In this document: piece after piece, positions 8,546 through 19,308 of the stretch
How the letters are laid out: every line of letters begins with the position of its first letter
Position numbering within the stretch: the first letter of the stretch is position 1
DNA from: Funneliformis mosseae
Taxonomy: Eukaryota > Glomeromycota > Glomeromycetes > Glomerales > Glomeraceae
Direction of reading: 5' to 3'
Length of the DNA stretch: 21,227 nucleotides
Assembly: GCA_910592005.1 (NCBI GenBank)
Contig: CAJVPP010001278.1
Coordinates: forward strand, 1-21,227
Notes under the pieces: model-generated
Told to the model about the DNA's origin: nothing
Seen by the model: only the letters and a program-made list of their open reading frames with translations
Databases searched by the model: none
Program-made: the position numbers and the translations under genes

Positions 8546-11336
8546 TTTCTCTATTTTTTTTAATTTTATGATAATTTAAATGTTCAATCAATGAATTTAT
8601 TTTAAATTTTTTTTTTTTTGATAGTATTATTTAAAGAAAAAAAAAAAAAAAAGTAAAAAAAAGAAAAAGCGTAAAACAAAAATAAAGAGCAGCTTTCTGT
8701 TTTATTTCTTTTTATTTTTTTTTTTTTTAATTTTTTTTTTTTATTATAACGCAGAATTTATTGGACCTTTTATTAAATATGTTAATATATATAGTAAACA
8801 AAAATGTACAATAAATTTGTATTACTAGTGGTGTACATTTCTGCAATACAAAGCTCATCAATTTTATTGTTTGGAGAGTGTAATTATGTATATTATTAGA
8901 ATCCAACAAAATATATGCATTACGGGATGCATTTACTTTGCTTCTATTTTGTTCCGTTTTGGATTATTTTCTATAAAGAATATAAAAAACCCAGTCATAT
9001 GCATGATTATGTATGTCATGTTAATGATTAATTACCTTTTAACGTTGTTGGTTGGTTTTCGCTCACCCTGTTACAAAGATAAATAAGGATGGGTGAAAAT
9101 GCCATTATTAGGAGACATAATTTCATGAAGCAATCGATTCTTTTGTAGATTTTGGTCCAAGGTTCGTTACTTTCGTCAACACCTTTACACGATGTTAATA
9201 TGATAATTAATTATAAAAAAGAAAGTAAGAATTTTTTACAAATGATGTATATTAAAGCAAAGTATAAATAAAGAAATGATCTTTAGATAATAACGTTATT
9301 CAAAAAACAAAATGGCGAAGTTTGTATCATAAATTAAATAAAAGAATTAATTTCACATCTGTTAGAGGAAATAATGTAAAATCGCTTTTACCCTTGTCAT
9401 GTACTTATGTATTTAAAACTTTTATATTTAAAATGGTTAAATCATGAGAGATAATGAAAGATAATTTAAATCAAGGGTCAAAGGATTTTCCAACGTTTTG
9501 GAGTAATGTTACACTTTGATCGGTAATATAAATAATTTACTTTTTTGGAATCTATCAACGAATACCGCTGATTCGCGTATGCACTTCCTCGGTCTTACCT
9601 TTTGCAAGGTAACTAAACTCAAACACGAGGGACAAATCTGCAATTTCAAATTTGTGATGCTCTTCCCTTTTTTTTTTTTGTTATTTTCAGAATATTTGAG
9701 TATTGTTTGAGAAGGTACCTTGACAAAATTATGCGCCTGTGTTTTTTTTTTTTTTTTCCTGCGACAAATTAATTTGCTAACGTTTTAAAATTTTGCGTTC
9801 CCAATATCCTCGCAACTTCATAAATGAATTCCTTTATCAGAGGGAAAAAAGAAATCAAATAAAGACGCAACTTTCGCATTCGCATAAACCTTATTTTTTT
9901 TTTTCTCGATCTTTTTGACTGTAATAAATATTTTCTTTTGCTTTGAAATTAATATTTTTTATTTTATTATTTTGTGATTTACGCATTAAAATTTATTACT
10001 TCACTTTGCATTTTGCGGCCGAATTATGCCGAATCATGCAGGAAAAATGAATCCTGAGATAGAAAATTTTCTTCTTTTTTATTTATTTATTTATTAAATA
10101 AAATTCGAAATTTACCATAAACGGAAATAAAAATAAAACAATATTCTGATTGCCATACGTTTACTAAAATAAAAAAAAAGGTTTTTTTTTTTTTTTCTAT
10201 TTTTCTTTTTTTTTTTTTGAAATCCCTGAAAATCCATTACCTATGGAAAATTTTTTTTTTTATTATTTAAGGAGGATGTTTCATGCAATTTTTACTATAT
10301 GGGCATTCCATTTAAATCTATAGAACACAAATGTAACGATGGTATTAAAGGTAAAACGCTAAGGTAATATTATCTCTCATTCATAATAGCATTAGCAATT
10401 TAAGGATTTTACAACAATATAATCGATGAATATCACGTGATAAACAATCATACAAAGAAATAATACCAAGAATTATTGACTATGCTTGTTCAATCGAATT
10501 ATTGTTAAAATGAGAATTACGAGAATATGATAATAAAATATTTATTATTGGTGATAAAATATTTATATGCAAATTAAGAAATATTTTAAGTAAAGTTATT
10601 GCTATAAATAAACCTTTCAAATCACATGACTTTAATAGATGAAAGACTCTATGTAAGACGGGTTACACACGATAATAAATTGAAAGACGCCCATGCGCCA
10701 TTTAGATATCGATTTAGCCTCGTTTGATAGACTCTGTTCTCCATATTGGCATATTCATGTCAGGACTGTATCAGTTTGAATTTCTTGGCCGTTTCCCAAC
10801 CTTCAAAGCTGTAAAGGCAATTATACGTAGCTGATAATTTTTGTCAGGCTCAGAAGACCCCATCCATCATCATGATGACTTTAGAGAACTTTACAATATG
10901 CCGTAAATTTCATTCAAAAGGATAATTTTGCAAAGTGTGCTCTCTTTAATCTGGAAGAAGTTTCAAAGAAAATATTGATAGTTTCGTTATTATTATTATT
11001 ATTTTTTTTTTTTTTGACGAAATAATTATTTGCCAAAGAATATTCCGATCTTGAATAAATGTCAAAAAAGAAAGAGGGGGTGGGAAACTGCCGGGAAAAT
11101 CTTAATATTTGACATAAAAAGTAAATTTGGTCGAGATTAGCACGCATCCTAACCCTAAATGATTTTTTGAATATTTTGAACGCCCATAGTTATTGTTTAT
11201 AAATATGGATATCAAAAAAAAAAAAAAAAAAATTTGAATAAATGGAATGACTTGTTTTTCATTGCAAATTTTTACTTGAAACTCTTTGCAATTTTTAACT
11301 TTATGTATATATTTGTATATATATTCTAATTTAATC
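8546..11336. promoter_or_regulatory. 2.8-kb divergent intergenic region
   Basis: This region separates two genes transcribed away from each other, so it contains both promoters and 5' UTRs. It is rich in long A or T runs (8605-8750, 9670-9680, 9740-9757, 10180-10260) and simple repeats (TTTA units at about 10078-10095, ATT units before a T run at about 10987-11015). Short ORFs of 60-95 codons on both strands show no recognisable protein and are run-rich, so they are not called. A less AT-rich patch at about 10640-10890 stands out from the rest but matches no RNA or protein I know. No tRNA box A/B pair was seen. Confidence 0.5.
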
Positions 11337-14300
11337 ATGAATGAACAAGATAATGAACATGAACAATGGTTAAATAAATGGTACTGCAAATGTCGTCACA
11401 AGTATATTGATCTCGTCGGTGATTTTGGAGGTAATCATCATTATTTTATTATTCTATATATTGTTAATGATTTGAAATCAAAAAAAAAAACGGTAAAAAT
11501 TAACTCCATTCGATTTAATTATAGGTAGCGAATTATTCGTGATAGAGGGTGATAGTTTACTTTTCAAATTCCTCTATGATCCTGAATCTGATTTTCTGGA
11601 TTTTAGTCAACCTTTTTGTGGTGGTCAATTTTTGGCCCTCACCTTTTTGGTCGAAAATTTTCTAAACAAACTCAAAGAACGTAAATGTGTCTTTCATGTC
11701 GTTTTCTTTGATGATTATCAATCCCTATGGAATAATCAACCAGTATTACGAATCGCCAGAGAAATTATTATTGATCATTTAAAATCTCAAAACACTGGAG
11801 TTCCAATCGTTAACTTTAAGAATTGGTGGTCTCCAGAATGGAATGAATATTTAGCCAACAGGCAACCGTTATTTACTCTGGTTGGTGATGGTTCAACCGA
11901 ACATTTAGAAATTGACGTAACAAATGAAGAAATTCAACATGATTCGCCCCTTTTTGGAATCGCAACAAAGAATTCATTAAAAATGACCGTCGTGTTTCGA
12001 GCTTTCTTGTTTCATTCCCTTCACATCGATTTACCTGTCGCACTTTTGCCCGGAATGGAATTTAGAGAATCACGTGCTTACGCTTTCGTATTTGAAAGGA
12101 GTGAAAGTATGGGTCCCGAGATTTTAAATAAATCAGTTGAATTGGCTAAGAAGGTACTTCAAGTGTATGATGAAAAATCGGTCTGGTTTAAAGGACCTGT
12201 AAAGAAATTCAATTTGAATTCATCTTGCAAGGATTTGTTAACTTCTCAAGAATTTTTACAAGTATGGTCCAATGGTGGGAAAAGGATCGCGCTTATTTTA
12301 TTATCTCTGACTGGGGTTTTATGCGATAATGTTGATAAACCAGACTTTCAATACCTAGCAAAGATCTTTTTGCTTCACACCATTATCCTAGATTACCTAC
12401 CTTTAAACTTAAGGACCTCACCACCAGTAGATGATGATGAACATGTTGAGAGTAATAGCAGGATTCAACTTTTCTTGAAAGTTTTTTACGATTATTGTGC
12501 TAAATTTTATATCAGTGACATCCTTCTCGAGTCGATCGGAAATTTTCAAGATTTGAATAAGAACCTTTATGACCTTGTTGATGCGCGACTGTTCGCATCT
12601 TTAATCAAATTTCAGTATGATGATGTATTAAATCTCAAGGTACTTCCTTCGGAAATCAAAAATCGATTTGACGAATCTTGGAACCTTTTAAAACGACTTT
12701 GTGAATGTAATGGGCTTGTTGATGCTTTAAATCTCGATAATGATGAAAAATTTAGGAAAAAATTTCCAATTGAATTTATTTCAAAATCAAGTTTAGAATT
12801 TAACGACGTAACGAACATTCTTCCTTTTCAATTTGAATTCATTGAAGAATATTTTGGGGACATGCATTTATCACTTCCCGAAAATTCAGGTATCAAAATT
12901 GACTCGGGTTATTATGGATTAACCAGAAACGTTTATTACGATGATACCATTCATTGGCATTCTAAAAGAAAGACTGAAAATAAAGATAGAGTTCATAATC
13001 CTAAACATGCAAATTCTTGGAAACGTAAAGGGTATCAGCAGTATGTAAAGTTCATGGAAAGGTATGCGGCTTCATTAAATGGCACGCAAGGTTATTATAC
13101 ACAAAATATAATTGTCGACAAATCTTCAAGATCCTCAAAATCTTCAAAAACTTCAAAACTTAAGAAAGAATCTGCTAGTGCAAAAGCTATGAAAGAAAAG
13201 ATTAAAAAGGACAAGCTAGAAAAATCCCTGAACGACTCTGAACAATACCTAGATAATTTATTGAAAGAAGTTTTAAAAGATAAAGATCTCAAAAATCAAA
13301 TTAATATTTTGAATACCGGTCTTGAGAAAGAAAACAAACTCGAACATCCATTCTCTAAGTTTAGAGGTCATTTCAAAAAATTGGAATTATTGGTAAAACT
13401 TTGGGCCGAGCAATGTAAAGGTCCTGACGTCGGGAAAGGTTTTGCAGTTCCCGTAGATATATTATATCAAGTGTTCTATATTGTGCAACATTTTCCAGAT
13501 TACCTGGGTGATAAAAGAAAAAAAAATTTGCTTGAAATTCTAGATCGACTTAAATTAAACACTTGTTTAAACAATTGTAAAGAACGCCTGAAAAAGAAAA
13601 AGCCTGATCCAGATTCAAAAGGAAAAGGAGATTCGTTCAAGTTTAATTTACCCAGGGATTCGATTGATTTATCCATTGGGATGTCCGATACGAGATTACA
13701 ATTGTTATACGCGGATCATTTAATGGAACGAAATACGAATTCTGTAGAAGATCCTCGAGTCCCATTTAAACCAGGCAAGTTAAAAAAAAAAAAAAAAATT
13801 TCTTTCGTGTAAAATATGATTCTTGTTAAAAATTATATACTCTATTAGATGATTGGCAAGTTAAAGTTTTGGATATAATTGATAAGGATGAATCCGCTTT
13901 AATCTGCTGTCCAACTTCATCGGGAAAAACTTTCATTTCGTTCTATGCAATGGAAAAAGTTCTCAAAGAAAGTGATGATGGAATTTTGGTATATGTTGCT
14001 CCTACCAAGGCTTTGGTTAATCAAGTAACGGCCGAGGTTTATGGACGTTTCAAGAAAACATATGAACAGACCGATAAAACAACTTGGGGAATACACACTC
14101 GAGAGTACCGAGAAAATCATGAGAAATGTCAAATTCTTGTAACAGTTCCGCAAATGCTCGAGATATTGATTTTGTCTCCAAAACGCGCGTCATGGGCTCA
14201 AAACATAAAGAGAATTATTTTTGATGAGGTAATGAGACAACAAATACTGGATTTGTTCAACAAAAAAAAAAAATAATAATAATAATAACTAATCGATTTC

Positions 14301-16871
14301 AATTATCACAAAAGGTTCATATGATCGGATTTGAAGAGGGAGAATTTTATGATCGTTTACTGTTAATGAGCAAGTCTATTCCTATTTTAGCCCTTTCAGC
14401 TACGATTGGGAATCCTGAAACATTCCGTGATTGGTTATCTAAATCCAGGGGTTCAATGAGGCTAATCAAAACAACCAAAAGGTTTTCGGACTTGCAACAA
14501 TATGTATATTTACCAAAATTTCCGTTGCCTTCGCTTCTTGAGACTACAATAAACCCAAAAGAAAGTCAACGACGAACCAGTAGTATAGTCCCGATTAATC
14601 CAATGTTTTCTCTGTCAACCGTCATTTTGAAAGAAAATGGGATACCTGGTGACATGAAACTTATCCCACCTCAATGTGTTCAACTCTGGGATGAGATGAA
14701 AAAATTTTCGGGCGATAATCCGCCTCGTAGACTTGTTGAATTAGATCCTGATGTTTATTTTAAAGATATTGGTTATATTGTTAAGGATGATGCTGATAAA
14801 TACGAACAAGAACTTAAGCAAGCGTTTGAAGAATTCTCGAAAGATGATTCATTAAATGAAATGACAAAGTCAACTATTGAAGAGTTGGGAACTGGTATTA
14901 AAAAGGGATTTGCAGATTTAGAATCAGGAGCTGAAGGATTACATGTTTATGGAGATGAATTTTACAAAGAAGCGATGGTTCCATTATTATGTGAATTATC
15001 AGCACAGGATAAACTTCCTGCCATCTTGTTTCATTTTGATAGGAAAGGATGTGTTGAACTTGCGCTTCTTATCTATGAACAGTTACATTCGGCAGAGCAA
15101 AAGAAAAGAGCCGATGATCAAGAATATCAATCCAAAAAGAAAGCTGCAATAGCGCAGAAAGAGAAGTTTGAAAAAGATTTAAAGAGAAAACGCGATTCAA
15201 AACCTGCTAAAACATCTACCAAGGACGAAGATCCTCCAGGATCAGAGGAACCCATGCCAAAATTTTTTGATTGGGAAGCACATGATCCCGACTTCACTTT
15301 TGTTAGAGATAGGGATCGAGTTCCTTCGGATGAGTTTGAAGAGATATTAGGCCCAACACTCAAGATGAAGGAACCGTTATTAATCGAAGCACTAAAAAGA
15401 GGGATTGGAGTTCATCATGCAGGCCTGCCTAGAAAATATTTAAGCGCAGTTGAAATTCTCTTCAGACGACGTCAGTTACGAGTCGTCATCGCGACTGGTA
15501 CTTTGGCTCTTGGTATAAATATGCCATGCAAAACTGTTATATTCGTTGGGGATTCGGTGTTTTTGGGTGCTTTACAATATAGACAAATGAGCGGTCGTGC
15601 TGGGCGTCGAGGTTTCGACCTTCGTGGTCACGTGATATTTTTTGGCATAAATATTACAAAGATTAGTAGACTTCTAATGTCAGGATTACCGAATCTTTCG
15701 GGTCATTTTCCTTTGTCCACGACACTTATGTTGCGTTCTTTTAATCTTATTAATCAATGCAAGGTTAAAAGTTCCGATGATAATTATGCGAAAAATATTG
15801 TCAAGGGACTATTTTGCGAATCTCTTTTTTCTTATGGTAATCAATATTTATCTGAACAAGTTAAATATCACCTAAGGTTTTCCATAGAATACCTGATGCG
15901 CGAAAGTCTTTTAGATAGGAGAGGCAATATGATAAATTTATCAGACATGGTTTCATATCTATATTATACGGAACCGAGTAATTTCGTATTCGCAGCATTA
16001 TTTAAACATGGAATATTTCACAAAATTTGTAAAGGATTAAAAGCATCAAATGAAAAAGTAATGAATGAATTGATCTTGATTCTTTCTCATTTATTTAATA
16101 GAGTTAAATTACGTAAGATTTCGGGAGGTTTGTATCAAAATACAGAATATCCTTCTAAAGTCATCCTAGATCCCTTACCGGAAAGTGTTAGTGACGTTTT
16201 AGAAGATTATAACAAACGCGTCTTGAATATGTATACCGAATATGTAGTCAATTTCGCGAAACAAAATGCTACTAAATTGGGACCTAATAATAGTTTACCT
16301 TTATCGTCTATCAAAATTCCTCCAAAATCCATGGATCAAGCTTTAAAGGAAGATCCTTTGATTTCTACACTTGAATCTTCGGCCATTTCATTTACTGCTC
16401 GATCTCCTTTTATTTCCATGTGTAGTTCACTTGGTGATATTTTCCAAGATTTAGAGGATTTAACAAGTCATATTCACAGTAAAATATATTTGGATCTTCA
16501 TAGCTTACCTTATGTTAATAACAAAGAAAATCTTAATGCGTATATAATCGATTTTTTTTCTCATGGTCAGGAAGTTGCTCTTGTTAAAGCAAATGGAATA
16601 AGTCGCAGCGATGTTTGGCAGGTAAATAAAGAAAACCAATATAATTTATATTAATTTTCATATTTTGTAATGACCGTTTAATTTCTTTTTTTTATAGGTT
16701 TTAAACAATTTTAATTTGGTTCTTACGTCAATAATTGTTTGCTTACAATTAAGAAGTACCAAAAATTTAGTGTTAGATAGCAATTTGAGAGAGGAAGAAG
16801 AACTCGTTCTTAAAGGATTCGAGATGATTCAGAAACATTTTGAAGACAAATTCATTGAGATTTGGGCTTAA
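11337..16871 (+). CDS. DDX60-like Ski2-type DExD/H-box RNA helicase, five exons
   Basis: Exons 11337-11430, 11525-13774, 13849-14228, 14315-16621 and 16698-16871 join to 5205 nt, 1734 aa, close to the roughly 1700 residues of animal DDX60. The N-terminal half (1-781) starts with a conserved block containing LFVIEGDSLL (35-44), which may be PIN-like. Lys/Ser-rich linkers lie at about 565-605. The helicase core starts at DDWQ (782-785), then PTSSGKT (motif I, 803-809), DEVH (motif II, 907-910), SAT (936-938), HHAGLPRKY (1275 on), ATGTLALGINMP (motif V, 1301-1312) and QMSGRAGRRG (motif VI, 1332-1341). All catalytic motifs are intact. A charged insert (about 1168-1228) separates motif IV from motif V. 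DDX60 proteins bind RNA and support antiviral responses in vertebrates; the fungal role is unknown, and RNA surveillance or antiviral defence is inferred. Splitting the DEVH codons, intron 3 lies between E908 and V909. AATAAA occurs at 16893. Confidence 0.93.
13775..13848 (+). other. GC-AG intron in the DDX60-like gene
   Basis: The exon ends ...CCAG and the intron begins GCAAGT, ending CTATTAG. Protein continuity (VPFKP then DDWQ) and phase 1 on both sides require this junction; no GT donor fits. GC-AG introns with the consensus AG|GCAAGT are a known minor class handled by the U2 spliceosome. The intron carries an A16 run just after the donor. Confidence 0.85.
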
Positions 16872-17950
16872 GTATGTGATTTTTTACTGATGAATAAAAT
16901 AAACTACAGCAATAAATTATTTTCCATTTTGGAATATTCCAAAAAAAAAAAAAATATATGCTGCGTTAAATTAGAATTGGCTTTGTATAATGTAGAGTAA
17001 ATAAAGATTACATTTTATTCAGACCGTAAAATTTAAAATTTTTATACTAAAACATTTAGTCACATCATTTTATTACGCGTTAATAATGTTAAAAAATGAA
17101 AAGAATCGTATAAATGTATTTTTTATTTCATCATTGCGCAACTAGTCATTAGCGATGATGAACATACAGTAGTAAGGATCTAAAAGATGGTTAATTGGAA
17201 ATCGTCGGCGTTTCAGATCGAAGATGAAATGGTTGCCCGAGATTATCTTGAGCCTTTTTTCTTTATCTCATTGACATGAATATAATGGTAGAAAAAGCAC
17301 AATTTCTTTGATTTCAAATCCCCTTATCTCCGGCATTGTTTTTGATAGAAAAGGAATGTTCGTTGCTTCTTATCTAACACTTCCAAATCGATCTCGAAAA
17401 CTTTGTTAAATTTTTAGAAATTCTGTCAAGTAAATAAAAATAACTACAAAATAATAATGTATATAATATAATAATGCTATTTTTATAAATCCTAAAAATA
17501 ACACAAATTCATGCAAAGTTAATTGTCGTGAAACCAATAAAAAGCATTCGTCGGCCGGTCGGAGAGAAGCTCATGTTACTGTTTCCGTGCATACAATAGC
17601 ATTCATATCAAGTAATTTTTAATTTTTATTTTTTCCACATTATCCTTTTGCTGGCAAAAAAAAAAAGACGTTTAGGATCGATCCCTAAACAATAGACATT
17701 TTTTTTGAACTTATAGAGTTTTACTTTTATATGCATGGCAACGATTAAAAATAAAGAATTCCATGTTTGAAAGAATTTTAAAAAAGATAATCTACCTTCC
17801 ATTGGAAATTAAAAGATTTTTATCATGTGAATAAAAATGTAGAAAACGAAAGGATTTCCAAATTGAGTGAAATAATGAATAATGGTATTTTTTATATATA
17901 ATGATTCGATTTTCATCTAAAATTTTTTTTTTAAAATTACATAACAAATT
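16872..17950. other. Intergenic region between helicase and unknown gene
   Basis: It starts with the helicase 3' UTR (AATAAA at 16893 and 16911). The remainder has no recognisable gene. A small GC-rich patch, GTCGGCCGGTCGGAG, at about 17550 stands out from AT-rich surroundings. The promoter of the gene at 17951 must lie in the last part. Confidence 0.45.
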
Positions 17951-18670
17951 ATGTTTCATGGTGATATACCTAAAATTGTAATTTCCGCTTCTCTATTCGA
18001 AGGCGAAGTACAAGGACAAAATCATGACATCCATAACGAAGGATCATCAGAAATAAATCTATCACATCATCACTCTTCCAAAGATAATAATAAATCACAT
18101 AAAAAAAGTAAAAGACATAAAAGACCGAGAAATATACCAAAGATTATAATCACAAGCGTATCCGATGATGAAAAGGAATCCCATTCCCATAAATCGTGCA
18201 CCATAAATTCCGAGAAAATGATTTCACCTAAAAACAAAAATGATAGCAATGATAACGAAACTAACACAAACGGGACTTCCGGCTTTGATTATGCATTCGA
18301 TGAAACCCAAACAACCGCACTTAAAAAAATCAGTCAAAGTCAAATTAAACAATTTGGTACGTTTGACAGTGAATCATCCGAAACAACAACACTTAACAAT
18401 GAATCAATTTTATTTAATTCCAATCATATTAAGCAACAACACGAAGAGAAGGATAGTAGTAAATCTTGCGAGATTAAAAATGAAATCGTAAAAATCAAGA
18501 ATCTACCTCAAAGTAATACCCCAAATAAAGAATCTAAAATTCATAAAATGATCCGTTATATAAAAAAAAAACCTCCTTACTCTAAAGATAAAAAGCGGTT
18601 AAAGGTGATCTGTAGGAATTTATTTAGTGATAAGCGTAATATTCACAACGTGAGATCGGTAACAGCTTAA
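17951..18670 (+). CDS. Disordered basic/Ser-rich protein of unknown function
   Basis: This single-exon ORF of 239 codons starts ATGTTTCATGG and ends in TAA, in the same orientation as both neighbours. I do not recognise the family. The protein lacks a signal peptide and membrane spans and is rich in Ser, Asn, Lys and His. A short motif occurs twice: DIPKIVISAS near the N-terminus and NIPKIIITSVSDDE after a basic stretch (KKSKRHKRPR). That stretch could be a nuclear localisation signal. The C-terminal quarter is strongly basic (MIRYIKKKPPYSKDKKRLK). The rest is low-complexity, so most of the chain is probably disordered. A nuclear or nucleic-acid-linked role is an inference. The AATAAA at 18795 fits a 3' UTR of about 130 nt. 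Codon choice is AT-ending, like its neighbours. Confidence 0.7.
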   Translation: MFHGDIPKIVISASLFEGEVQGQNHDIHNEGSSEINLSHHHSSKDNNKSHKKSKRHKRPRNIPKIIITSVSDDEKESHSHKSCTINSEKMISPKNKNDSNDNETNTNGTSGFDYAFDETQTTALKKISQSQIKQFGTFDSESSETTTLNNESILFNSNHIKQQHEEKDSSKSCEIKNEIVKIKNLPQSNTPNKESKIHKMIRYIKKKPPYSKDKKRLKVICRNLFSDKRNIHNVRSVTA

Positions 18671-19209
18671 TTAAGGTTATCCCCTTCATTTTTTAATTAC
18701 TTTTTGATATGTCTTTTAAGTTTATCTGCAATTGTTTAAAAGCGTGGTTTTTCTTTATTTAAGTAAAATCTTTTTGATTTATATATGCTTTTACAATAAA
18801 TAGAGAGATTATGGTGTAAAATGACATAAGAGAAAAATTTTTTATTGGTAATTCATTAAATTTTATGTGACCCATGCTAAATGATCGGAGAAATTTTATC
18901 ATTTTAATTTCTTTTTAAATACATTATAAAATAAGCATTTTTGATGATGCTCACGTGTTTCAAATTTGAAAATTTTATAAAACGAAAATTGAACTCTTTT
19001 AGGTATAAATCCCCGATAGATCATTAATCTATAAAGGTTCAAAATGTGCGTTTTTTTTTTGTTTTTTGTTTTTTTTTCGAAAATAACTGTAATGAAAAAA
19101 AAAAAAAAAAGAATTTGTCTGAATCGTTTGTAATCAATTAATTTCTTTGAAAGAATACTATTACTTTACACATTCGAACATATTATCATTTTTCTACATC
19201 ATAACGGTG
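18671..19209. other. Intergenic region before the 7TM gene
   Basis: The left part is the 3' UTR of the upstream gene (AATAAA at 18795). The rest is AT-rich with T and A runs near 19049-19110. No gene is seen. It probably contains the promoter of the 7TM gene. Confidence 0.45.
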
Positions 19210-19271
19210 TAAATAAATAAATAAATAAATATAATTAATTAATTAATTATATTTATTTATTTATTTATTTA
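19210..19271. repeat. 62-bp perfect palindrome, AAAT/TTAA repeats
   Basis: The two 31-nt halves meet between 19240 and 19241 and are exact reverse complements with no spacer: an AAAT tetranucleotide run, then TATAATTAATT, mirrored on the other side. It ends 30 bp before the ATG at 19302. It therefore lies in the core promoter or 5' UTR, and as RNA it would form a long AU hairpin. Confidence 0.95.
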
Positions 19272-19293
19272 TTTCCTTCATTTTCCTTCTTTT

Positions 19294-19308
19294 ATGAAAA
19301 AATGGTAA
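19294..19308 (+). other. Minimal upstream ORF overlapping the main start
   Basis: ATGAAAAAATGGTAA encodes MKKW and stops inside the main coding sequence, in the +1 frame relative to the start at 19302. If the transcript includes it, scanning ribosomes would meet this ATG first, so it could lower translation of the 7TM protein. Confidence 0.5.

Noticed and set aside
8727..9086. Overlapping short ORFs on both strands (60 and 71 codons)
   Set aside because: They are AT-driven open frames without recognisable protein, in a region of long homopolymers.
9516..9710. 64-codon plus-strand ORF
   Set aside because: It has no domain, codes through a T run and ends in a hydrophobic stretch made by that run.
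10985..11020. ATT microsatellite and T run as a functional element
   Set aside because: Simple sequence of this kind recurs throughout the window.
10914..11389. Two minus-strand ORFs upstream of the helicase
   Set aside because: They consist of translated A/T runs (KKKKNNNNNN, FFFFF) and overlap the helicase promoter and first exon.
12612..13292. Minus-strand ORFs inside the helicase gene
   Set aside because: They are antisense shadows of the conserved helicase coding sequence.
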